Shown here: positions 21,542 through 34,456 of the stretch, in pieces | Position numbering within the stretch: position 1 is the stretch's first letter | Layout: the number at the start of each line of letters is the position of its first letter | Assembly: GCA_024741835.1 (NCBI GenBank) | Contig: JAENRP010000017.1 | Coordinates: forward strand, 171,779 to 235,778 | From: Diplocarpon mali | Taxonomy: Eukaryota > Ascomycota > Leotiomycetes > Helotiales > Drepanopezizaceae | DNA length: 64,000 nt | Direction: 5' to 3' | Position numbers and translations under genes: made by a program | The notes under the pieces: generated by a model | Databases searched by the model: none | What the model was told of the DNA's origin: nothing | Seen by the model: only the letters and a program-made list of their open reading frames with translations

Positions 21542-21964
21542 TAGAGTGAAGCTTTTCTTTTCTTGGCAGAAGGCGTTTTGAAACCTCTTATGGTCTATGG
21601 GTTTGTACAGTTTCGCGCGATTCGTAACTTTACTACCATGTATTTCTATTTCGAGTACAGGCGGTCATCAACAAGGCAGAAATTTACCAGAAAGCAAAAA
21701 TTTCACCTAATTCAAGAAGCAAGCAAAATCTTTCAACCTTTAGAACTAAACCAAGTGCCAATGATTTGGAGGCTGAAAAGTCTTCGTAGCCGCGTTTGAG
21801 ATTACTATAATTCCTTATGTTTTGAGTATAGTGATTAGAACGGTAATGCATCCAAATTGATCACTAGTCTAAATCTAGAAACAGCCCCACGCCTCTCAAT
21901 AGGTGATAATTCGAAGAAGAAAAAAGGGGTTTGCGAAAGGTATATTATAAATGGCATATGTAGG

Positions 21965-22875
21965 GCTATCAAAGCCTCAGCGTAGGGGGACGACAACTCA
22001 TTACCAGTACGCGGTGTCTCCTACGAACCTTTAGACTCTTTTAGAGAGTCTACAGAGCCAGGATTGAGTCTTTTCTACTATGAAATATTAAACCCTAAGT
22101 TGAACAAAGCTAGAACTTTCGAAAGAGTCGGAATCAAAAGAAAATATCTATACCATACTACCTCTTCTACAAATACCCTCTACTTTCGACCTCTGCTTGT
22201 GTACTCAGGATTACTCAAATCTGTGCCTATAACTAGAGGAAAGGCTTAATAAAGGACTTAGAGGGGAGAAAGGCAGGTTACAGTGCTGTCGCGCAGTAAG
22301 GAGCCTGGGGATCTAAGGACCTGCTTATGTAATTAGCCCTTGAAGTGGCTATGGAGCACCCTACTTAGGGAGCTCAGGTATATATTTAGATTCCAATTTA
22401 CAAGCTTCTGCTCACCACTTGGAGAAACACCTAGTTTTACAGCTCAACAAGCATACAAGGAGGAGGAGGAAGAGAAGAAGGAAAATAATACATTTCGGTA
22501 ATTTTACGCAAAGTCGATAACAATGGTTGTGATCAAGAGCTGCAGCTAATAAGTAAGACGCTTAACATAGTAAAAAAAATAGCCGCTATTAGCGTAAAGG
22601 GCTTATCTTAGAATAGGGAGCCTAAAACGACTCTGTTTTCTAAGGCACCATCCGAGTACGTACTCGCCTAAGACTTAAAGTGAATAACTATCAACTGAGA
22701 TATAGGTTAGACTTATTTAAGGAATCGGGAACTATCGGTATGATAGACTGAATAGTAAAGATGTAAGGAGCTTCTAGGCTAGTTTCTCCTTACATATAAA
22801 TCCGATTATAGCGTTTCTCGCTTATGCTATATAATGTAGCGGTAATATAGCGAGCTAAGAGGGATAAAAAACTAC
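21965..22875 (-). repeat. ~0.9 kb dispersed repeat, right copy (inverted)
   Basis: Reverse-complement counterpart of 11575-12465, with the same ordered landmarks on the minus strand, including TATATAGCATAAGCG near 22835 and GGAGACACCGCGTA near 22010. The two copies face each other across about 9.5 kb that contains the 462-residue gene, the LTR relic and the DUF4188 gene. Bases 22876-23843, between this copy and PIK1, show no supported gene. Confidence 0.8.
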
Positions 22876-23843
22876 TTGCTAGCCACCAACAGCTCAAACA
22901 CGTCGCCCGCTCTGTGTATATTTAGCACAAGCAGCAAGGGATTGCTACGGAAACGATCAATAGCTATCAATGAGCGGATCTTCAGTAATGGAGCCAAGTC
23001 AGCACTAACGATGATCTACCACTGAACGCTGCGAAGAGCCCTGATGTCCAGGGACCAACCGGATACGAAAATGGACCTATCTTGCTACCAAAAGTAGGCC
23101 AAGTGCAGTATCCATCAATCAACACAGTTCAGTGCAACTGCATAGCTCATAAGGATGTTAGAGATCCCCTTTCTCATCATGGAGTTGAAGTAGCTCCACC
23201 CGTCCATACCAAGCGGTCTGTGCTGACTCTAATATTAGTATAAAGTAGCGATAAAGTTCGATACAAAACCTCTGAATTTAGTTTCCTAGCTCTTTGTTTA
23301 TGTAAGCGTTTTACTATACCACAGTCCTCGAGAAGAGAGGAGTGTAGGCGAATTCCCACCGATTGATCTACCAAGCTTAAAAGACATCTCCAAGGACGCG
23401 GGACAAATTAACCGAAGCACTCACCGGATTCGCGATATCATTCATTTTTTAACATTGCCTGATCTTATTATCTCCATATCCCATTGGGCAGCAGGCTCCT
23501 CTCAAGAAAGGGGTCCTTTGCTTGTCCGAAAAAGTCGGGCCCGGCCCTTCCATCCGGAACGCCCCGACGTCTCTGTGGCTTGGCCAGATTGGTGAGCGAT
23601 AAACCTCAAGTTGGCATTATCACCGAACGCCTAATCCACATCATAGCCCCAACCACACTCAATTGGCCTCTGAAATAGAGGTCAGGACGTCGCCGCGTCG
23701 CGCTGTGTAGCTCCTGTTGATGTCGAGATCACCAGAGGCATTGTGCCTCACCGCGCCCTCCTCCGCTTCCATCCCATCGACATCCAGATACTCTCTTACT
23801 CCAGCAGACTAGCATCGCAGGCCGCGGGTTCATTCCAGGTCCA

Positions 23844-26800
23844 ATGTCTTGGGACCTACTGAAGCGATTCATCGAGAGCGATGTCTTTAACCAGGATCCG
23901 TTCCTCTCGGTGGCATACCTGGCGTAAGGCCCTCCTCCCACCCCTTTCACGCTGGGCAGAGACTGGCGAAGAGGAATTGGCAGATATTAGAGCTGATTAG
24001 GGCTTTGTAGACGCTACGCAGACCACGTCGGGATACACTATGTGCTCTGCTCGAAGCTGCGCCAATTCAGCTATGAGGAAATCGAATTCTTTCTCCCGCA
24101 GCTATGCCACCTTATCCTCAGCGTCGATAATGAGTCCATGGCCCTAGAGGAATTCATTCTAGACCTGTGCGAAGAATCTGTGAACGCGGCATTACTAGTA
24201 CGACCCGCGCTGCTAACACGGCATATATACCTACAACACCGGGCGGACGTTTGCTAACTGGGAAAACAGACATTCTGGCTCTTCCGAACCTATCTCCACG
24301 ATCTCTCCGCGAACCCTCAGTCCGAGACCTTCAAGACATGCAGGAGGATATACAACAAAGTGCAGCACATAGTCTTCGGAGTTGCCGAGCCAGGAAGGAA
24401 TGAGAAGATCAAGGAGAACGTGTTACCCGTCACGGTACTGGCCAGTTTCGTGCTTGCGAGCGTTGCCGTGCCGTTTCTACCTAAATGGGCGGGGCCCCTG
24501 GCCATTGCACAGGCGCGAAAACCGCAGTCGACGAGTGATGTGATTTCGGATGCGAGTCAGACAGAGCAGAAGATTGCCCGGAGCCATACTACAACCCCCG
24601 GATCGACGAGGGCGAGGAAAGCAAAGGAGCTGGGTAGGGTGGGGAGTACGCCTGTCGATGGAAGCTTTCCCGTTGATGTGAGGTCGAGGCCGAGACCAGC
24701 TAGGGCATCATCGGCTACGAGCACGCCTGTCAATGGCACTTTTACTTCAGAGGGCCGCCCGAGACCAAGTAAAATGAATATCCCTGTCTATGGGAACTTG
24801 CCCATGGATGGTGTCTCAAGAGCGAGCATGACAAGCACACCTGTCAATAGCACGTTTCCCGCGGATGATAGTCCCAGAGTTCCCTCATCGAATCCGAATA
24901 GCAGGAAACCATTGGAAACAAGAACTCGCCCATCACACCTCGACCTGCAGCGAGTGGATACTCGACTGAGCTCCTCTTCCTTACCTTTACCCGACTCGCG
25001 CTCTTCCGCGATGATTCCTAGGCCAGCGACACCTGTTACGGCTGGGCTGGCTCCACGCACAGCTGATGTAATACACAAAAAGCATACTCATTTTACGAGA
25101 CCTCTCACCCCAGGAGTATTGTCCGAAGCGCAGAAAGTGAAACTGCTACGGCAGAATTATTTTCGTTGCCAAACTCAGTTTATAACAGCACTAGAAGATA
25201 TATCCATACGCTTGGTGGTCGTGCCCAAGCCAGCGCGGCTAAGTGCTTTGCGTGCAGAATTAGCGTTGATAGCGCAGGACTTGCCGGCTGAGGTGGACAT
25301 TCCAGTAATATGCCCCGCAACATTAGTTGATGGAATACCGAGTAGAAGTCGCCATCATCGAATTGTCCGACTCAACCCAGCAGAAGCGACCGTCCTGAAC
25401 AGTGCGGAGAAAGTACCGTATTTACTTATGGTGGAGGTACTGAGGGATGACTTTTCATTTGATCCCTCCGAGTCGGATAATCAGGCATTGTTGACTAGAC
25501 TTCTGTCAGAGCAAGGATCTGGTCGCAGAAGAATCTTTGATCTTTGCGACTCTGCACGTGTACCGAATGGAACGAAATCCATCGAGTCAGCGACGGATAG
25601 CGTATTTGAGCCGGTCTCGGGCGATCTGGGCACCTCGCCTCTGATGAAGGCCATGGACTTGGCAGAGAATGCGACCACCCCTATCACTACTGGACCACCG
25701 CGACTCTCTAGCGGAGTTAGCACGCTCTCTACAGTATCAGGTCTTGCTACGCCTCGAGATTCGGGGGCGTCTACTTCACGACCGAACAGCCCGGGCCGGA
25801 GAATGACATTATCGAGTCACGGAAGGCCTGGAGCTACTGACCAACCCGACTTTTCCGCTCTGGCAACGCATATGCGGACCGCTTCTCAAATGTTAGCACA
25901 GCTAGATTCGACGAGTGGCAAGCGACCGAAACATGAAGTTGCAGCTATTCGAGCCAAGATTATTGCCAGCATGCAGAGTCTGGAAGAGCAGAGTTTCGAG
26001 GTAGACGATGGTCCGAGTCCGCCTACGTTTGACACCATTATGGCAAACGCCAATGCTGCTGCTGCTGCCGTCGTCCCAGAAGAAATCGATGAAGGGACTA
26101 CGACGGACGCCGCTCTGGACACTGGAGCAGGAGCGGCCCGAATGGAAAACGATCAAATGACGGGTGGTGTCCAAAGGAAAGGAGATAGAGACGATCCCAG
26201 TGCCGCAACGTTTGGCGAGGCATGGAACATGAAGAAGGAACGGATACGGAAATCCTCTCCGTTTGGCTGGATGAAGAACTGGGACGTGTTGAGTGTCATC
26301 GTCAAGACTGGAGATGACCTAAGGCAAGAAGCCTTTGCATGTCAACTGATTCAAGTCTGCGACAAGATCTGGAAGGAAGCTGAGACTCCAGTCTGGGTCA
26401 AGCGGATGCGGATTTTAGTCACCGGGGAATCGTCCGGTCTAGTCGAGACAATCACAAACGGCGTGTCGCTGCATTCCCTCAAGCGAAGTCTGACCTTGGC
26501 AACCATCGAAGCTGGACAAAACCCCCGCCGACGAATCGCCACGCTAAAAGACCATTTCGTTAAGACCTTCGGCGCTCCCGAGACTGAAGCTTACCAGGCT
26601 GCACAAATCTGCTTCAAGCGCTCACTCGCAGCATACAGCATTATCTCCTACGTGCTGCAACTCAAAGACCGGCACAATGGCAATGTGCTCGTTGATAACG
26701 AGGGTCATATCATCCACATCGACTTCGGCTTCATGCTGTCTAATTCGCCGGGCTCGGTCGGGTTCGAAGCTGCGCCGTTTAAGTTGACGCAAGATTATGT

Positions 26801-27328
26801 TGACGTGCTGGGTGGTGTTGGGTCGCCAGCTTTTGATGAGTACAAGAAACTGTGCAAGCAAGCTTTTCAGGGTACGCTGCCCTCCACCTGCTCTGCACTT
26901 CTCTCCCTCCCCCTTACTGAGAGTCATGCTGATGAGACATAACTCAGCTCTGCGCCGCTCAGCAGACAACATCATTGAACTCGTAAATATGATGGGCCGC
27001 GAGTCAAAGATGCCGTGTTTCTCGTACGGCGTGCTGCAGGCGACCAATAGCCTGCGACAGCGTTTTCAGCTGCAACTCAGTGCCGAAGAGGCGGAGCAGT
27101 TTGTCGAGACGGACTTGATTGGGAAATCGCTGGGGAGTTATTATACGCGATTGTGAGTGCCGTTCTATTCTTTGGTACTCTTCCCCAGGTGTACGGGCTT
27201 CCTGCTCTGCCTACCTGCTTCAGACTTCAGACTCTCTTTTGCTTCCCAAGGCGTTGAACGATGGGCATGGGAAACTGATCCATAGCAGATACGATACCTT
27301 CCAATACCGCACACAGGGTATATACTAG
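23844..27328 (+). CDS. PIK1: Phosphatidylinositol 4-kinase PIK1 (type III beta)
   Basis: Phosphorylates phosphatidylinositol at position 4 on Golgi membranes, supplying PI4P for secretion and cytokinesis. Five exons (23844..23923, 24011..24197, 24270..26871, 26948..27152, 27289..27328) join in frame to 1037 residues, close to yeast Pik1. Residues ~1-125 are the N-terminal lipid-kinase-unique helical region. A long low-complexity Ser/Thr/Pro linker follows (~150-300), then the region containing LSEAQKVKLLRQNYF. The catalytic domain fills the last third: the ATP-site stretch SVIVKTGDDLRQE, the catalytic loop DRHNGN beginning at Asp889, and the metal-binding DFG beginning at Asp907. The end reads YDTFQYRTQGIY, typical of the family, and confirms the last tiny exon; reading through the donor instead would stop after YYTRL. 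Confidence 0.93.
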
Positions 27329-29460
27329 ACTCGCCAAGAAAGCCAAACTCGGCTTTTGGTATATAAAGGGCGAGAATGCCTACTTGCATTAGAGGCGTTG
27401 GATATTGGACTCACTTGAATTTACGGGCTCGCTTCTTGCTGCATTGTGGAGGTGGTGATCTGGCATATCTATCTGCGCTGGCATGCGGCATGAGCGGTAA
27501 AGAGGGACGATGTAGCGGGGACAGATGAAATACAGTCGGAGACGAGAAGTGTATACGTTTGTAGATGCGTAGATGCATTATGTGAATGAACGCGAGATTC
27601 CTGTATCGACGATTCCTGGTTGACGTAGAACGTACAAGATAGAATCACGATACTGTTTCGCTGATTTCATTTGGATTTACACGTTTGAGAACCGAGTGGT
27701 GTAGCCGTGCAGATCATTGGGGAGGGAGATCCGCTCATGTTGGCGTTCGTCGTAAGAGCATGTCGTAAAATGTTGTCTAGCGTATCTCGTGCAGTAGACA
27801 CGTACATCCATCCAGCAAGGATCCCAAGCCGAATCCTTAGCTAGGGTGGGGCTGTTCTGTTGACTCGCCCCTTTTTAAGCGAAGTAAGTCAACACCTAAC
27901 GACAATGACAACGAGGATAAAAGTGGCAAGCGAGAACCCAGTATGTCGGCGCTCTTTGCGCGAGGAGTCCCTCAGGCTCAGAGTTGGAAGGTGTGACCGA
28001 TATTCATAGCCCGGATATTGGTGAACGAGGTCGTGCTTCATATTCGGACGGCGGCTGTCTACTTACTACGACTACTTACACTGCACCGGCACCACCATGG
28101 AGCCTCCCGACCGGATCGACCACCCTCCTCTACCCCTCACCCGCTAATATGTGGCCTCGAAGCTGAAAGCGGTCGTCTCGCTCGGCGGGGGGCCGGTGGT
28201 AAGGAGACAGGCGTTGGCTAGAAAGTTGGGGTGGGGGGGGGTCTTGACGAGCACGGTTTTGTCTGCCGCTCCGGTACTAACCAGGCTCATGACCCCTTTG
28301 ACCAAAGCGATTCTACAACCAGCCTCTTACTGGCTTGTGGTATTCCCTTCCCGTGGCTAGCAAGGAACAAGAACCACCAAAGAAGACGCAGTAGATGCTG
28401 CGAGGACACGTATCGCGGGCTCCAGTAAGCTCGTCAAATATCCTGGCCTAGACAGGCCGAGACACTTTGTCCTGGATACATATTGCGCGGAGTCTATGCC
28501 CGAGAGGGAAGAGCTCGTGGGCCCACCTAGCGCGTGCTGCGCGGAAGGAAGACGGCGCTCCGGGATGGTGTGAGAAATGAAGGATAGATTATTGCTGTCG
28601 ACGCTCGATCTCTCGTCGTTGGTTGTGGGTTTCTACGAGCCGTATGCTGGACGAGACAGCGGAAAGTAGGTGCATCGTCAGCGCCACGCAGAGCGTTCCC
28701 AGTGCCAGGTCGCAGAGTCTCACAACGCAGTACTCGAGATCTGGGAAGTTGACGCGGTTCTCGAGAAGAGGTTTGTTTTGAAGGTTTTCTTCCCCCCCCA
28801 CCCCCCACCACAGAAATTAAGAGGCGCATGTAAACCTGTCACATTTGCGTGAGGCAGAGAACTCATGGTAGACTTCAAGAATATGTCTACGCGGGGAACA
28901 GTTATTGGGGACTTAATTCTACGCTGTTCTGGATTTCTCGATCTGATAGATTGAGAAACGCGACTTAGCCAGTAGTTGCTTTGTGACTTGAGACTTGTGA
29001 CTTGAGTGTGATGAGTGTCGAAAGAGCGGCGCATGGGGTTGCGGTGTGGAAGCAATAGCGAGGATTAGAGATATTCTGTTCCGGAGCTGCAGCAGCAAGA
29101 CGGCAACAGAAGTGCCACGCAATAGGGGCAGGTGTCCGTCTGGCTCGAGCACGTGCTCCACGCTTGCGATATTGAGGAAGGGAAGTTCTAGCTTGGTGAT
29201 GGACGGAATCAAATCGACAGCCAAAAATCACACGGCGTATTTCGAAAGTCAAGACGGAAGACGCGGACACTCGTGATCGTCTACGTCGCGAAGAGTCACG
29301 GGATCGCGTTGATGGATACATGCGGCTTTTGTTTCTGATAATTTCAACGAGTATAGATCCTCGCTCGGCGGACGAAGTAGCGGACCAGGTCTTGCCAGCG
29401 GCCACTCTCCAGGTCAGTGTGATACGAGTCGTCCAGTCTCTCCAGCCTCTCACTCAATTC
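27329..29460. other. Intergenic, no supported gene
   Basis: About 2.1 kb between the convergent ends of PIK1 and the 1624-residue gene. Open frames at 27984-28430 on the plus strand and 28919-29224 on the minus strand (101 codons, beginning MAVDLIPSITKLELPFLN) are short. They have no recognised domain and no convincing exon partners. Poly-C tracts occur near 28790-28806. Confidence 0.55.
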
Positions 29461-32400
29461 TCAGTTCAACGGGCCGGCGACGTCGAAATGCTCGACCGCA
29501 ACCTTGATCGTGCCCTCGAACCAAGACGCCGCATCCCCCTCGATCTCGACCTCGAATCCCACGCCCTCTTCGTTGGCGCTGTCGCGCGCGCCTCGCATCT
29601 GCTCGGCCGCGTGGTTGTGATCCACGACGTCGTCCATCTTCGGCCGCTTCGGGCGCGTCAACTCGATGAGCTGGGCGCACGCCTCGTGGTTCGCCATCTG
29701 CAGAACCGTGAACTGCTGGATGCGCCTCGACTCGTGGTGAACCTCCAGCACGCCGTCGCCGTTCGCCGTACGCCGCTCGCTGTACGCCATCACGATCCAG
29801 CTCCGGGCTGGGAAGCGCGCCGGCAGGTTCGCGAGCGTCTCGGCGGGGAGCAGCGAGGAGGCCTTGACGTAGGCCTTGATGTACAGCTTGACCTCATGCC
29901 GCGCATCGAACACGATGTTCGCGTGCAGCTTGTCGCCCACGAACCACTCCACCGTGCTCCGGGTGTTGAACTCGCGGTACTTGGACACCATGAACTTGAC
30001 CAGCCCGTTGGCCTCGTCCAGAGAGACGAACTGCCCCTGCATCTGCGAGGTGTGCGTCTTGGCTTCGTCGTCGTCGCCCGTGCCCTCGGACTCGAACTTG
30101 ATGACTTGGTAGATGAATACCAGGCGGTCGTCATCCCGGGCTGGCTTGTTGATCATCTGGCTGATGGAATGGTCAGTGTCGTTGCGGGCGCTCTTCGCGG
30201 GAGGCACAGCTCCAACTTCAGTGTCGTCGGACTCGCTCCCGCTGCCAGCGTCGACATCGTCTGCTTCTGCCACTTCTGGGGTAGCAGTAGACGACCTGGG
30301 CTTGCTTTCGGGCTCATCGTCGGCGTCTTCCTCGGATTCTGTCTCCGAATCGCTGTACACGACCTCGGCGGCAGGCTGGGACCGGTCCAGAGGTCTCGCT
30401 TGTTGTGTCCCGATGACTGCTGCTTGTTGTGTTCCAACGACGCCTTCATCCGAGGCGTCGTCCTCTTTCGCTTGGCTCTCTCTCAGCTTGCGAGTCTCGT
30501 TCCGCTTCTCGTTCCTCTTCTGTCGAGCATGTCAGTCTCTTCTTCACATGCTTGGGCGCGTGCCCCCGGGAGGGAAAAGCATACCTCGCGTTGCGCCATA
30601 AATTCTTCGACCTGCGTCTTCAGATCACTCTCCGACAGGTTGATGCCGTTTCGATCGGCAAGGTCCTGGATATTCCGAATCTGCTTCTGCCGAGCCTGCT
30701 CGGTTCTCTTCCGACGATTCTCGGCTTTCTGCTCCTCGGTCGGACTCTTTTTCTTCCTGGAAGTAGCTTTCTTCTCCTTGGCTGCCATCTCCAGCTCCTC
30801 CGGCTCAATCTCAGAGATCAGCTTGACCTTGTGTCTGTACTCTCGAATTTTGGGGCCGTTGGGCTTTGCCTTGGTCTTGCCGAAAACGCTGAAGCCTTCA
30901 GGCAGGCCTTCAAACCATCTTTTCGCGATCGGATTATCACAAAACTCGAGTGCGGGCGGTAACAGTGCGAATACTGGTGAGGGTGTGTTTCCGAAGGGCG
31001 AAGAACCCTCCGGGTTCAGATTGCTACCAGCCTTAGCTCCGGCTGCAGACTTTGGCCCAGGCTGTGCCTTGGGCTTGGGAGGTGGCTTGGGAGCAGCAGC
31101 CTTTGCTGGCACTGGGCGAGGGCGAGAAGGAGGCATCTCAGCGACGTGAGGTAGCTGTGGGCGAACAAGATCTGGTTTAGAAGCCTTGGAGTTCGCAGAG
31201 TAGCGAGCATTCATTTTCGCTTTCGAACGCTCGGCTGCTCGCGCAGCATCTTCGATCTCCTTCTCGGCGCGGTAGACACTCAAGATCCTGGGCTGGACGA
31301 AGACTTCGGCGGCGTTGCCTGGAACAGCTTTTGCTGCTGCGGCATCAGTCTGCTTGCTGGGCGTACGTATTAGAACTTCGCAAAGCTGACCAGATATCTC
31401 ATGAGAACTTACATCGGTATAGACTGAGCTTCCAAGGCAGCTGGAGAGTCTGCGGAATCATCTGCGCCCACGAATAGAGATTGGAAATCGTTATCAAGCT
31501 CATCAGCAGCAGAGTTGTCAGGCTTGGTAGGCGCAGCGAGAGCCAGCCTAGAAGCACTCAGAGACGCAGCTTGCTTCCTCGCCGCCTCTCGCTTGGCCTC
31601 CAGCTGAGCAAGGTGTTGAGCCTCCATACGACCAGCCTTCTGCCTTGAGAGTTCCTTCTGCTTCTCTTCTTCAGCTAGCTTCTGCCGATCCGCTCGGATC
31701 TTTTCCGCGGCCTTCTTCCTCAGGGCTTCCTTTTCCTGCAGCTCGAGTGCTTCTTGTTTCTTGCGCTCCACGATGCGTTTGATCCGTTTCTTCTCCTCTT
31801 CCTTCTCCTTTTCCAGCTTGAGCTTGGCGATTTCTTCTCGTTGCTTTTTCTTATTCTCCTCCTCGGCGAGCCGAGCAGCTTCTTCTTTAGCTAGGAGAGC
31901 AGCCATCTTCTTCTCGCGCTCGAGTTGTCCGGCCACACGGGCTTCCTCGGTCTTTTTGTCTATAGCCGCTTGATCGTGCAGCACCTCGCCGAAAATGGCG
32001 ATATCGAACGCTTCGTCAGCCCCCTTGATCTCCTTTGTAACAATCGTCTCAGCAGCGCGTTGTTGGCGGAAAGCTGCAGAGTCAACAGGCTGAGGTCGAG
32101 GCTGATCCTTGGGTTTCGCAGCCTTCTTGACGGATACATTTGGAGCGCCGGGATTCTTTGGACGAGTTACTCGGGTAGAAGCCGGATTCTTGTACACATT
32201 CGCTGGCGTGAGTCTTTCTTTCATGGGCATGGGCCGCTTCAAAGACTCGGGCGTGCAGAGATCAATGACATCTGAAATCAGACCTCGGCCGGATGGTAGG
32301 CGTGCAGGGGTCTCTGGTTTGATCTTCAGCAAGCTGGGTGTCTTGTTCTGAGAAATATTTCCAAAAATGTTCTTCCTGAATAGAGAGTCGGTGGCTTTGT

Positions 32401-34456
32401 TAGCAGTAGCAATAGTCTCTTGACGAGTTTCTTGAGGTCTCTGGGGCTTGCGTCTCAACGCCTCTTGAAGTGGAGTTTCCGCCTGCGCTGGTGAGACTTT
32501 GCAAAGATTAACACCTCCATTTGGAGTGTCTGGACGCGAAGTCGTTGGCGTGAATACACCTCGAGATATATGTCTGAACCTGCCATCCACGGACCCAGCT
32601 CTTGATCCTCCACGTGAAGTATGAGATTGGGGCGTCGATCCCTTGATCAGCGTGACGTGTCCAAACCCGGCAAAGCCAACGGGTTGACTTTCGGATATAT
32701 GAGAAGTAGCCCTTAAGCTGCTTCTAACGCTGCCTTGTCGGCTCTGGCTGCGATCTCTTTGCCTCGTAGGGGTGCGGACCAAAGATTCTCTACCTCGTTT
32801 TGGCGTGTGAGATGATTGATGCGCATTTTGAGTATCATAATATCGAGGCTCATTGAGAACATCCGGAGGCTGATTACGAGGGCGCGGTCCGACACTTACG
32901 TCTCCGGGGCCGATCGTTGTTACCAGCCTTTCATAGGCTCGTAGTGCGTCCTCTAGCTGAGCTGGAGTATTTCGACAGACATTGTGCTGGGTCATAGGTG
33001 TGTGGAAAGAACGGGGCATACGCCCGTATTCCAATGGATCATTCCGACGCTCTCTCTGAGCGGTTTCGATGTGTTTGGGTGGTTGTGAACGGTGGGTCTG
33101 TTGACGGCTGGCTGATTCTTGGCGAGCTCGAGACACAGCTCTGGAAGCCATACTTTTGCTTTCCGTCTCTTCTTCAGACTCGTCGATAGAGCGAAACGAA
33201 AATTGAACATCTCCAAAGCCAGGAGCCAATTGAGGTCGAACAGCTCGTTGCCGGTTACCAGCTTGGCTTTGTTGTGCATATCCGCGGCCATCTGGCCCAT
33301 GCATCCGAGAATCGCTCTCATGATGTCTCAAGTTTCTCACCTTAGCGCCTTGAATAGCGCCCTTTCGTTGAGCAAAATCTTCTCTTCTGTATCGGGATTC
33401 ACTTCTCGTGCGGGAGCCTTCAGCGCTGTGCTGTCTTGTTCGAGAAAGTGTATACTTGGGCTCCCTAGTAGGATGTCTGCCTCGCTCAGACGCATGTACC
33501 TCGATCCATTCACCTTCTACATCGTCTGTCGGCAGTTGGTAGTGCTGGAGGGTTTGAGAGGACGGGTTCCGCTGAGACTGCTTCTCGCCTCTCCTTGGAA
33601 AGCGGAGATGCTCAGCCATTTGAGAGCCGCGCTCCAAAGATTCTCTAGATACCTTAGAAGGCAGCTGCTGTGGCGTGCCGGCATTTTCGGATGGCGTATG
33701 CGGCTGAGGCTCTGTTTCTCCACTCGAAGAGGAGAGAGCTTTCTGATGTAGAGTATGTGGTTGCTCCGGGGTGTTTTCGGTCGAGTGAGACTGCTGTCGA
33801 GAGCGAGGCAGGTCCTGGTTCGGAAGATTCCAACTTCCTCCACCCACAGATCTGGTACCGGGGTGCACCGCTTGAGTTGTTTTGATATCATAACGGTCAG
33901 GAGCTTGCTCTGGAGTCTCTGTTTGCTCTTTTCGCCGGGTTTCATCTTCCAAGTGCTGTGCAACATCCTCGTCTCCATCCTCGCGACCGGAGGCGTCCAA
34001 GCCGAGGAAGATCTGATCAGATAATTGCCCGTCGAGGTCGCCGGAGAGAATTTCTATACCCGTACTCGCGTTGTGTGTTACCTGCTGTCTTTTGGGCGTG
34101 CTGTTGCCAAGCGTATCGGAAAGACTCGCTGGTCTCTTTGCGACTCGTGGATGGGGATGGGCGTCATCCTGCGACATGACGTCGTTCTGCTGCAGGTTGC
34201 GAGAGTAGGCATTACCGTTGAGGTAGTCCAGACTCGGAATCCGAGTGGAGAAAGATGGGTACGAAGCTCTTTGGAATTGTTTTGACCTAGCAGTGGTAGG
34301 CTCGGAGCCAGCTCGAGAAAGCGCTAAAGATTTACGAGTCTGCGTGAAGCGCTTTGCTCGATCAGAACCGCAGTCGGGATCTTCTTCTTGTTCTTCTGGG
34401 GTAGGCTGAAAGTACCCAAGAGCTCTCCCACCTGCCATTAACAGCTGCGGCTCCAT
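29461..34456 (-). CDS. Large unknown coiled-coil protein (1624 residues)
   Basis: Three exons (31413..34456, 30585..31356, 29461..30519) separated by introns of 56 and 65 bp join in frame to 1624 residues. Residues ~1-820 are low-complexity, rich in Ser, Gln, Arg and Pro, with many basic patches. Residues ~830-960 form a long charged coiled coil of EEARLAEEE and KLKLEKEKEEEKKRIK type. Residues ~1050-1270 are Pro/Lys-rich and contain FCDNPIAKRWFEGLPEGFS, then a second basic coil. After an acidic Ser/Glu/Asp stretch (~1325-1390), residues ~1400-1624 form a compact mixed alpha/beta domain with RLVFIYQVIKFE, EWFVGDKLHANIVFD and FPARSWIVMAYSERR. I do not recognise that domain. Disordered basic arms, coils and an acidic patch would suit a nuclear or chromatin scaffold, but that is inference. 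Confidence 0.8.

Noticed and set aside
27954..28430. Plus-strand frames after an ATG-SALFARGVPQ stretch, possibly a small spliced gene
   Set aside because: No combination of GT and AG sites gave a convincing continuous protein, and nothing was recognised.
28919..29224. 101-codon minus-strand frame beginning MAVDLIPSITKLELPFLN
   Set aside because: Looks protein-like for about 50 residues, but no family, no upstream promoter evidence and a Ser/His-rich tail; could equally be the 3' region of the neighbouring gene.
29790..30134. Antisense and alternative frames within the 1624-residue gene
   Set aside because: Shadow frames of a coding exon; Ser/Thr/Arg-rich with no independent support.
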